From Mesostigma viride (Eukaryota; Streptophyta; Mesostigmatophyceae; Mesostigmatales; Mesostigmataceae): a DNA stretch of 64,000 bases. This document shows positions 53,930 through 62,052 of this stretch, one piece after another (positions within the stretch are counted from its first letter, which is position 1; each line of letters begins with the position of its first letter). The stretch covers positions 8,224,207 to 8,288,206 of the forward strand of contig RPFO01000080.1 in assembly GCA_009746045.1 (NCBI GenBank). Reading direction: 5' to 3'. The position numbers were made by a program, and so were the translations under genes. The notes under the pieces were generated by a model. The model had not been told where the DNA came from and made no database searches. It saw nothing but the letters and a program-made list of their open reading frames with translations.

Positions 53930-55846
53930 CTATCTATACACAAAACAATGTGATGTCTACATGTCCATGACTATTTCAATTTTCAAACCTTATTTCAATC
54001 TACAGATTCGCGAATAGCTTCGACAGCTCGCCCTTTGCCTCCATCTCCAGCACAATGTCGCAACCACCAACAAACTTCCCCTTGACGTACAGCTGCGGGA
54101 ACGTGGGCCATTTAGAGAATGCCTTCATCCCCTCGCGCACACCCTCGTTCTCCAGCACATTCACCGCGTCTATCTTGCAGACGTACTTCAGCAGTGCCGC
54201 GACCGTCTTGGCGCTGAACCCGCACTGCGGCAGCTCGGGCGTGCCCTTCATGAACAGCACGACTGGCGACCGCTGGGCCAGGGTCTCCAGATAGCTGGCA
54301 TCTGGAAGATTGATACGGCCCGGCCAGCACCAGGGCGATGAGACATCATGCCACCAGCATCCGCAACCAGCTCGCTTGCGAGGCCATCGTCATCGTCGTC
54401 CCCGCAGCCGTGGTAGTGGGGCAGACCGTGCGCGTGCGCGTGCACGTGCGGGATGGGCAGGTCTGGCTCGTTCCCTGAGAACTTTCGGGCAAGGTCTATC
54501 AGGGTGGACGGGCTGGCGCCCTCGAGGCGGGCGACAACCTTCCCTTCCTGCCGGAGCGTGACAAGGAGAAAAGTTTAGGCAAGAAATTAAGGCGAGAGAT
54601 TGAAGGGGGCCAGGCGTGGATCACACTGGGTCCAGATCAACATCACCTTTGCCGCACCAAAAGTTTCTAATATTAAAATTCTTTTGGAAGGAAAAAAAAG
54701 CACCTTTGGTATTTGCCCGATCACAAACTAAAACATGGGATCTCACAAACATGAATCATGGACACAAGGGAGGATCATGAAAAGGAAAAAAAAGGTGGCC
54801 ATCACAGCGGCCATAACGGATGGGAAGGACGGGCTTAAGGTGCCTGATGCCTGGATCATGCGCCATGCTAGAGCCACGCACTAAGGAAGATGGAATACGC
54901 TAGTTGTTTTGCAAGAAGAGCCCTTCACGGCAGCATCCCCAGAATCATGCTTTCAAACCTGCAATCTTGCCCAGACATGCAACGGCCAGACCAGGAAAAA
55001 AAGCATTCGCTGATGCATGACTGCATGGCTGAAGAGGGATAGCATGTATTGCAAGGACATTGAATGCATGGCACGAAAAAACTTGCCAAGAGAAAACACC
55101 ATAAGTAAACACCTCCCATCATGACCAGAAAATTGCAGGATCTACAGATGTTAAATTACCTTAAAGAACAAAAAGGAAGGCACGGCCTTCACACAATATG
55201 TCTCCACGGCATCGGCCATCTCCTCCGCTTCAACCTGCATTCAGATATACGACACAGTGGCACATAAACATGCCTAAAATGTAGAAGCAACGGATTATCG
55301 ATAGCGCAATCAAACGTGGCTTGTCATCCCACAATCATGCGCCTGTCAAAAACGGTGACCACAACATCTCATCGTCGCAAGAACCTACCCGGATACAGCG
55401 CGTCGTCGGGATCTCCTTCTGCAGCTCCATTAAAACATTATCCATAAGTCTGCATGGCTCACACCAGGCTGCCCAAAAGTGGCAGACGACATTTCGTGAC
55501 GACAGCACTTCCCTTCGGAATTCTTGGAAGGACGTAACATCCACCAGCGCCATGTCGAGCTGATTTTTGCGCAAACTCGGGAATACTCCTACTCAATTTC
55601 CCAGCCAGACGCGGCTATGCCGGTGCTCAATTGCCAGCCAAACTAGGCAACCAGAGAGTTCTACATGTCAAACTGTGCATCCATGCACGCGATCGCAGCG
55701 GCAGGCAGGCGAACGAAGGGACACATCCGCGCACGGCGTTTTCAAAGATAGCTGTCGACACATCGCAGGTTGCACCCAGACGAAAGATGAACCCGGACGA
55801 AAGATTGTTCCGCATTTTTCAGCGCCCACGGTCCAGGCGTCTCGAC
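53930..55846. repeat. Intact copy of a 1.9-kb duplicated segment (GLRX3 region)
   Basis: Aligns colinearly and in the same orientation with 62012-64000. This copy keeps all four exons in frame. The homology starts at CTATCTATACACAAAACAAT and reaches the window end in the other copy, so its full length is unknown. Confidence 0.93.
54000..55553 (-). CDS. Monothiol glutaredoxin-3 (thioredoxin + glutaredoxin, PICOT type)
   Basis: Four exons on the minus strand: 55553-55389, 55234-55160, 54547-54355 and 54301-54000, all with GT/AG borders, giving 244 codons plus TAG. Residues 1-80 form a thioredoxin-like domain with the active-site variant WAAWCEPC. The VKAVPSFLFFK cis-Pro strand follows. The linker is rich in His and Asp (PHVHAHAHGLPHYHG then CGDDDDDG). 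The C-terminal glutaredoxin domain has VVLFMKGTPELPQCGFSAKT, WPTFPQLYVKG and GGCDIV. The CGFS motif defines monothiol glutaredoxins that bind a [2Fe-2S] cluster with glutathione and serve in cytosolic iron trafficking, often with BolA proteins. The last intron is only 53 nt (54302-54354) and was recognised because removing it restores phase (G/AT, Asp). A second, damaged copy lies at 62088-63698. Confidence 0.92.
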
Positions 55847-57536
55847 TGATGACTGATGGAGACAGGTCAGTGAGGAAACCCGAAAGGCCGAAACCAACAC
55901 AAGCCTTGTTCAAGGTACAGCTTACAAGACGTCTCAAGACGTATGTACATCAGTATGTATGTACATACTTTACAAGTGGGAGGGGACAGCCGGCAGCATT
56001 TTGCGAGGTTGTAGTAGTTGTTGTGTTGGTACCAATTCGCAATCAAAATGAAACCGACCCAATGCTTTGCTGATAGGCTCATGATAGTCATGATCATTCC
56101 CCATTTTTTACATCTTTGGTACTGCTCTGGTCTTTAGTAATTAATATAGACACGTGACTGCGTCACGTCTATAGTACTGAAATTGGATAGTAAATATACC
56201 CACTTACCGAAAAAAAAATAACAATAATCGACCCACTTCTTTTTGTTCTTTTTTTTGTTTAGATGATTCTTGCAACAACAACACTAGGGCTAATTCTTAT
56301 GATCATATCGGCCACGGCGCCATCGGTGGCTGGTTCTATTGTTGTCTGTAGGTAGCCGGGTATCGTACGACACTGACAAATCGCGGTAGCTGATGGGGCA
56401 CGGCACTAAACGCACATGCGCCCTCCGCCGTTTCCAAATCTGTGCTGCCCACTCATGTGGTGTGGGCAACATGCAACAACAACAACAAACGCACAATCAT
56501 GCTGTATGGCGCGCAACATCAACGCGCGAAACTCGCGCGAAATGGTGTGAGCATGGTGTATAAGCTCCTACATGTACTGTGTTGCCCCTACGCCACTATT
56601 AATGATAACCCTTACCGACTACTGTGATCCACTATTTCATAACCCTACCGGGCCACATGCGCGGGAATAAACTCAACTCAACTCAAGTCTCAACTCAAAT
56701 GACAGTGCTGCGATAAAATGCCCGTTGTTGCACGGATGCAACATGCCATTTGTGGTATTAAATTATCCGTCCCGGTCGATCGGCGCCGACCGTAATCCGG
56801 CGCCAGTGCCGAGGCCATAGTATAGTTGGCAGCCGAGGCAATCCGTGTGGAAGTAAGTGTAGAAGTTTTGCTGACGAACTTGGCCTTTGCGCCGTAGGCA
56901 GACCTAGCGCCTGAACGGGAGTTACGGACAGCCAAGTGGCACTGCACATGCGTTATGATGGTACCTACGGACATTTGGATATTTTTCAGGAGAGGCCTCT
57001 AGCCGTACTGGTCTTTAACGTGTTCTAGACGGTTCGAGAAGCCCGTCCCCGCGGACCTCACGTCATGCCTGGTTGGCAGCGCCAGGCGCAGCCACCAACG
57101 GGGACGAAGGGACAAAATAGGAAGGCACGAGCTATGCCAGCAATCCGGACCTTGTATCGTAATTTACCACGTTGCTCTACAGATTATTTACCATCGCTTA
57201 ATCCTGGAGTGTAAATCTCCTGTGGGCTCGAGTGTGAATCCCTCGCCTACTGGGTGTAAGTCTTCCCGCATTGAGTGTTTTAATCTGTGTGGTAACATTG
57301 TAATATACGAAACCGGTTTTCCGGGTTTGAGCTTATTCGTATTGTGTGACAAGTATTCTTAAGCCACCATCGTGCGCTGTGACGCATAGGAAGTCAAAGG
57401 TCTTTCGCATTCATTCTCAATCATTAAGGCGCTATTTAAATAGCCATACGTGTTAAACTGGACTCGGAGGAAACTTTCCTAGTGGCCTCTATCCCGTCCC
57501 GTTTTTCTGTAATCTGATCCGGATCAGCAACGGAAT
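55847..57536. other. 5' flank of GLRX3, hairpin remnant, and start of the gypsy element
   Basis: TTGGTTTCGGCCTTTCGGG lies at 55879-55897 (minus), about 330 bp upstream of the GLRX3 ATG. A LINE-B hairpin remnant (CACGTGACTGCGTCACGT) is at 56151-56168. (AACTC)n at 56665-56698 looks like another short retroelement tail. At 57200-57300 a roughly 25-bp degenerate repeat (GAGTGTAAATCTCC, GAGTGTGAATCCC, GGGTGTAAGTCTTCC) may be part of the LTR U3. The 5' border of the LTR could not be set. Confidence 0.5.
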
Positions 57537-57544
57537 TATATAAG
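57537..57544 (+). promoter_or_regulatory. TATA box in the presumed gypsy 5' LTR
   Basis: TATATAAG, about 385 bp upstream of the gag ATG and followed by GGGCCGG. Position and sequence fit an LTR promoter, but without the 3' LTR the assignment rests on context. Confidence 0.5.
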
Positions 57545-57580
57545 GGCCGGAACCCTTACTAATTCCGCTTGCAGTAATTC

Positions 57581-57605
57581 ATTGTGGGGGTCGGATCCCC
57601 ACAAT
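57581..57605 (+). other. Leader hairpin near the presumed primer-binding site
   Basis: ATTGTGGGG-GTCGGAT-CCCCACAAT is a perfect 9-bp stem with a 7-nt loop. It lies just after a TTCA that could end the LTR, and it contains TGGGGGTCGGAT, which could be a primer-binding site. Whether it is a primer site, a dimerisation/packaging hairpin or both cannot be told. Confidence 0.4.
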
Positions 57606-57928
57606 CCTAACTGCCCATACCCGTTACCCATATTGCGGTTCTTGCATGCCCCAACCTGGCCTTGTCCGGTTGACCTAAGGGATTCGTCCGGAAACGAATC
57701 TCCTTATATTGCGTGCTTTAAACGGAAACGCTTTGTGGGTTGCAATTTCACGCATTGTTTGGCGTCTTGGCCATTGCCTCACACCCTATATCTGGGATAC
57801 TTACTGTCAGCTCCGGCAAGCTGCAGTAATATCTCACGTCCTTTAATTGACGTATTTTTTGTGCTTAATTTGTCATCCCGCCAAGGTGACTAGAGGCACA
57901 TTGTTCACACTTTACCAGCCACCACGCG

Positions 57929-59803
57929 ATGGCTGACGGTATTGAGCGAGGGCGACGAGAGGCCCATCGCTTCTCTCCTGCCCCTTCCCTCGTGGCAGCA
58001 CTCGAGGCGGCAGAGAGAGCTACCCAAAATCACTCACGCCCGAGTAGTGAGCGTGGCTCTAGGGGGTCATCCCCAGCACAAACCCCACGTTTGGGAGGGA
58101 ATTCCTCGGCGGCTGCCGGTGCACCACCTGATAGCCCTGTAGTGAATCCCCTTAATGGACCACCAAGTGGAACATCCATCGCGGGATTGTCGGCGGGTCC
58201 GGCCCTTGGTGTAGGAGCCGGCGCGGGGGCGCAGGGGAATAATGTTACCCTGCACTACGGTAGGAGTGGGGCCCTGCCTACGGTGCTGCCGCAACCTACA
58301 TTGGCCACTTGGCCCAGCAGCGCCCCGGCGCCACCCTTGTATGATAGCCGATCGCGGTCTCGCCGCGCTGCGAATCGGGCGTCCTATCATGCGCCTGGAC
58401 CCCTTGGGGCTAGCCCCTTCGGCCATGCCTCGCCAAATATGGCTGGGCAGGGCCAGGGCACCGCACGGACCGGTCGGTCTTCCTTCGGGGTCGCAGGGGA
58501 GGCGATTCCCCTCCCCAACTCAGCATACGACCGCCTGGCTCCGGGTGACCCACGAGCGCAGCACCCAGCGGCCACCGCCGCCCATCATTATGCAAGCCGC
58601 GCCCACTACCCACATGGGTATGAGCACCCGGGTGAGGATGAGTGCAGCCCCCCGGCAGGTTACCCGCGTGGGCACACCTCGCAAGGTGTGGCCGGGCCCG
58701 GGAGACCCGCGAGTATCATGGGCCATCATGACGATGATACTCACAATGCAGGGCGACTACCACCGTTGCCCAAGCTGTCGGATATTCCCAAGTTTAAACC
58801 CGACTGCTCGTACCAAGAGTTTGAGGCTTGGGAGATTGCAGTGTCTCAGAAGATCGACATCTGGGAGACATACAATCGCAAGCTCTTGGACGAGGATATC
58901 AAGGTCAAGCTGGTGTCCAGCGAGGCACTGGCTCCCGATGTGAGACAAGCTCTCCATTGCGAAAGCGCCCTGGCCAATGGCTTCCCCAGCAGCTTGGCTG
59001 AATTATTTCGGCGAGCACGGGCCAAGTACCTGCCACCCGACCAAGACAAGCTGGACCGGGAGGCTTTTGGGGCGTTCAAGCAGGGGAACCTGAGCTATCG
59101 GGAATATATGACCAAGTTCGAGCTTCTAGCTGGGCGGGTTGATGACCTGATGGGCCCAGAAGCCTTGGCAAGGTTCTATGAGGGCTTGCAACCCGAATTC
59201 CGGGATGAGGTGAAGCGGAAATTCGCCCACCTCTCCTGGGCTCAATGGAACCTGCAGGACATCAAGACCTACCTAGCGGAGATAGCTCCCTTGGTGCAGC
59301 GGACCCCAAAACCCCGCGTGAATGCACTGGAACTCAATGAGCTGGGATTCGCCCCCGTGTGGGTGGATGAGCTACAGTGCGAGGTCCTGGACATTAATGC
59401 CTTGGACACTTCCCGGATTCAGTGCTACCACTGCAACCGCGTGGGGCACATCAAACGTGAGTGCCCTGATCTCCCTCCGCTGGACCAGGCCCCGCCTGTG
59501 CAACGCAACAATTTCCAAGCGGCCTCCCCGCAAATGGCCTCGAGGCCACCACCGGCGCGAAATATGCGCACAGCTCCCAGTGCGGGTGAGCGTGCCCGAC
59601 GCTTGCAACAAGCGCGCCAACAGCCCCGGCTGTACCAACAACCCAAGGCGCCCCCAAGCGCCTACCAGCAAGCTGGGCATGCCCTCAACCAACTGGATGC
59701 CGCAGACGCGGCCGAGCCTGATGATGGCTCTTCCGCGGCCGCATCCGGCCACCTGCGAGGCACACCGGTGGACGAGGGGCCTGCAGGAGAGGCGTTGGAC
59801 TGA
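57929..59803 (+). CDS. Ty3/gypsy Gag polyprotein
   Basis: A 624-codon frame starting at GCGATGG. Residues 1-285 are Pro/Gly/Ser/Arg-rich and probably disordered. About 295-450 is a retrotransposon Gag capsid-type helical region (YQEFEAWEIAVSQKI, SLAELFRRARAKYLPP, YEGLQPEFRDEVKR). A CCHC zinc knuckle CYHCNRVGHIKREC sits at 499-512, followed by a Gln/Pro-rich tail. Gag forms the virus-like particle and binds element RNA. The frame is intact. The pol frame begins upstream of the Gag stop, one base back, overlapping by 79 nt (59725-59803). Confidence 0.9.
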   Translation: MADGIERGRREAHRFSPAPSLVAALEAAERATQNHSRPSSERGSRGSSPAQTPRLGGNSSAAAGAPPDSPVVNPLNGPPSGTSIAGLSAGPALGVGAGAGAQGNNVTLHYGRSGALPTVLPQPTLATWPSSAPAPPLYDSRSRSRRAANRASYHAPGPLGASPFGHASPNMAGQGQGTARTGRSSFGVAGEAIPLPNSAYDRLAPGDPRAQHPAATAAHHYASRAHYPHGYEHPGEDECSPPAGYPRGHTSQGVAGPGRPASIMGHHDDDTHNAGRLPPLPKLSDIPKFKPDCSYQEFEAWEIAVSQKIDIWETYNRKLLDEDIKVKLVSSEALAPDVRQALHCESALANGFPSSLAELFRRARAKYLPPDQDKLDREAFGAFKQGNLSYREYMTKFELLAGRVDDLMGPEALARFYEGLQPEFRDEVKRKFAHLSWAQWNLQDIKTYLAEIAPLVQRTPKPRVNALELNELGFAPVWVDELQCEVLDINALDTSRIQCYHCNRVGHIKRECPDLPPLDQAPPVQRNNFQAASPQMASRPPPARNMRTAPSAGERARRLQQARQQPRLYQQPKAPPSAYQQAGHALNQLDAADAAEPDDGSSAAASGHLRGTPVDEGPAGEALD

Positions 59804-62052
59804 GAGGCCGGGAGGGCACTCCGGGCGACACCTTACCCGGCCATGAACAAGTCGCCCAAGTTTTGTTACCATGTAATGTGGTGACAGAGACCCAGGAATG
59901 GCAAGCGGAGCCTAGCGAAGGCCCGCGGCAACTACTCCTCTTCACTGGAAGCCTACCAGACCCCCAGGGCTCTGGGCGTTGTTTGGAGGGCATCAAGGTC
60001 CTCATTGACAGTGGTGCGGCTACCACCTTCGTCAGTGAGGCCATAGTGCAGCGCCTGGGAGTAACCCCGACTCCCCATACCATTGCTCGGCGCGTGCGAT
60101 ACTCGGATGGCTACACTCAGCCATCCCCGGGCTATGCGGACTTGGCCCCTATCGTACAAGGCACCAGCGTGCCCATTCGCGCCACGGTCATTCCCTTACA
60201 AGCGGCTGATATCATCCTAGGGATTGACTGGCTGCACATATCCAAGGTGACCGTCTCTTTTGGTACCATGGTTACCCACTTCCCAGATGGGTCATTCTGG
60301 TTACCTGAGCGGCAGTATGCGGCCAACGGCATGACCATCACCGATGACACGCCTGCCCTCAAGAGTGACCGTCGTCGCCTTGCGGACATTCTCATGTCCA
60401 AAAGGGAGTTCAAGCGGATGATGAGAGCCCGACAGCCTCCTCCCGTTTACTCCATTCGTCTGGACGCCCTTGCCCACGCGCGCGGGCCCAGCGCCCAGCA
60501 TGCCCAGGCTGGAGTTTCGTTAAACTCGCTTGGCATGGACTTGTCGGAAGACGAGGTGAAACGACTCAACGCAGTGCTCGATCAGTATTCAGCCGTGTTT
60601 GAGGAGAAAACACCTACGTTTCCCCCGGCCAGACCGGTGCTCCACCGCATTCATTTGCAGGAGGGGCACCCACCTACCACCTCACCCATTTTTCGCATGG
60701 GGCCCGTGGAGTTGGCAGAGCTCAAGAAGATCTTGGTCGGCTTGTTGGAGGCCGGCTTGATCGAGCCCAGCAATAGCCCTTACAGCGCGGGCGTGTTGCT
60801 GGTGCCCAAACCCAATGGGAAGTGGCGTCTGGTTACGGATTATCGCAAACTCAATGCGATCACCGTGAAGTCCAAGTATCCCCTCCCCCGCATCGATGAT
60901 ATATTTAATAAGGTGGAGGGCGCAAAGTACTTTACGGTGCTCGATTGTGCAGACGGTTTTTGGCAACTTCGGATCGCCCCCGAAGATTGCCATAAAACAG
61001 CCTTTGCCACGCCTTTTGGCCATTACCAATTCCGCGTGGCGGCCATGGGCTTGTGTAACAGCCCTGCCTCTTTTCAGATGCTCATGAACCACCTCTTTAG
61101 GTCGGTGATGGGCACTAGTCGGCTGCCCCAGGTCTCGGCAGACCTGCGCGACCCGACTATCCCGTGGGACCCGGGGACGCAGCCGTACAAACGCACCTGC
61201 GTGGCCATCTACTTGGATGACATCCTCATTTTCTCTCGCACGTTCGAGGAGCACTTGGAGGATGTTGCCGCGGTTCTGCAGATCATGGCGGATAATAAAC
61301 TGTCCGCCCGCCGCAGCAAGGTAGAATCAGGCCGCAGCGTCCCCTTTCTAGGCCACATTCTCTCGGACAAGGGCGTGTCCACGGACCCCGATAAGGTCGC
61401 CGCCGTCCAACAGTGGCCTGTTCCCGCGAATGTTCGCGCCTTGCGCAGCTTCTTGGGCTTGGTATCGTATTATCGCCGCTTCATCCCGCGTTTCGCGACC
61501 ATTGCGGCCCCGCTTACTCACCTCCTCAAGAAGGACGTACCGTGGGAATGGTCAGGCCTGTGTCAACAGGCCTTTGACCTGCTGAAGGCCAGGCTCGCCA
61601 CTGCGCCTGTCCTCATCCTTCCGGATCCCACCAAGCCATTCGTGGTCAATAGCGATTCTAGCAAGGTTGCTATTGGCGGTGTGCTGCTCCAAGACCATGG
61701 TCTCGGTCTCCAACCGGTCGAGTATATCTCCCGGACGATGATCCCGGCCGAAAGAAATTACCCGGTCCATCAGCAAGAGTTGTTGGCCGTGGTGTACTGT
61801 TGCCATACTTGGCGGCACCATCTTCTGGGTGCTCAGTTCAACGTGGCCATGGCCGAACCCGACCCTGCGGACCCGTACCGCTTGATCATCCAGACCGACC
61901 ATCGGCCCCTCACGCACTTGTTGACGCAGCCCACGCTTACGCCACGCCAAGCCCGTTGGCTTGAATATTTGGCACAGTTCGGTCCGTTCAAGATCGAATA
62001 TGTCAAGGCCGCTATCTATACACAAAACAATGTGATGTCTACATGTCCATGA
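59725..62052 (+). CDS. Ty3/gypsy Pol (protease, RT, RNase H), truncated before integrase
   Basis: This frame is open from 59725, in the -1 register relative to gag; no ATG is needed if made by frameshifting. Counting from 59863: aspartic protease with LIDSGAATTFVSEAIVQRL (Asp at 49) and ILGIDWL; reverse transcriptase with YRKLNAITVKSKYPLPRIDD, VLDCADGFWQLRIAPEDCHK, and YLDD at 450-453; RNase H-type tail with VNSDSSKVAIGGVLLQ (Asp near 598), YPVHQQELLAVVYCCHTWRH and TDHRPL. Element sequence stops after KIEYVKA at 62011; the remaining codons to the stop at 62052 come from the GLRX3-region duplicate. No integrase, chromodomain or 3' LTR follows, so the copy could not transpose as assembled. All catalytic motifs up to there are intact, suggesting recent activity or a truncated assembly. 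Confidence 0.9.
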   Translation, partial: WLFRGRIRPPARHTGGRGACRRGVGLRGREGTPGDTLPGHEQVAQVLLPCNVVTETQEWQAEPSEGPRQLLLFTGSLPDPQGSGRCLEGIKVLIDSGAATTFVSEAIVQRLGVTPTPHTIARRVRYSDGYTQPSPGYADLAPIVQGTSVPIRATVIPLQAADIILGIDWLHISKVTVSFGTMVTHFPDGSFWLPERQYAANGMTITDDTPALKSDRRRLADILMSKREFKRMMRARQPPPVYSIRLDALAHARGPSAQHAQAGVSLNSLGMDLSEDEVKRLNAVLDQYSAVFEEKTPTFPPARPVLHRIHLQEGHPPTTSPIFRMGPVELAELKKILVGLLEAGLIEPSNSPYSAGVLLVPKPNGKWRLVTDYRKLNAITVKSKYPLPRIDDIFNKVEGAKYFTVLDCADGFWQLRIAPEDCHKTAFATPFGHYQFRVAAMGLCNSPASFQMLMNHLFRSVMGTSRLPQVSADLRDPTIPWDPGTQPYKRTCVAIYLDDILIFSRTFEEHLEDVAAVLQIMADNKLSARRSKVESGRSVPFLGHILSDKGVSTDPDKVAAVQQWPVPANVRALRSFLGLVSYYRRFIPRFATIAAPLTHLLKKDVPWEWSGLCQQAFDLLKARLATAPVLILPDPTKPFVVNSDSSKVAIGGVLLQDHGLGLQPVEYISRTMIPAERNYPVHQQELLAVVYCCHTWRHHLLGAQFNVAMAEPDPADPYRLIIQTDHRPLTHLLTQPTLTPRQARWLEYLAQFGPFKIEYVKAAIYTQNNVMSTCP

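Noticed and set aside
57020-57060. Possible tRNA T-arm (GGTTCGAGAAGCC)
   Set aside because: No matching acceptor, D or anticodon arms around it; no tRNA gene found in the window.
57582-57893. 103-codon frame before gag
   Set aside because: Lies in the element leader, has no similarity to known Gag or Pol domains, and a better-supported gag ATG follows at 57929.
60682-61254. 190-codon minus-strand frame inside pol
   Set aside because: Antisense of the reverse-transcriptase coding sequence; GC-rich coding DNA often gives open antisense frames.
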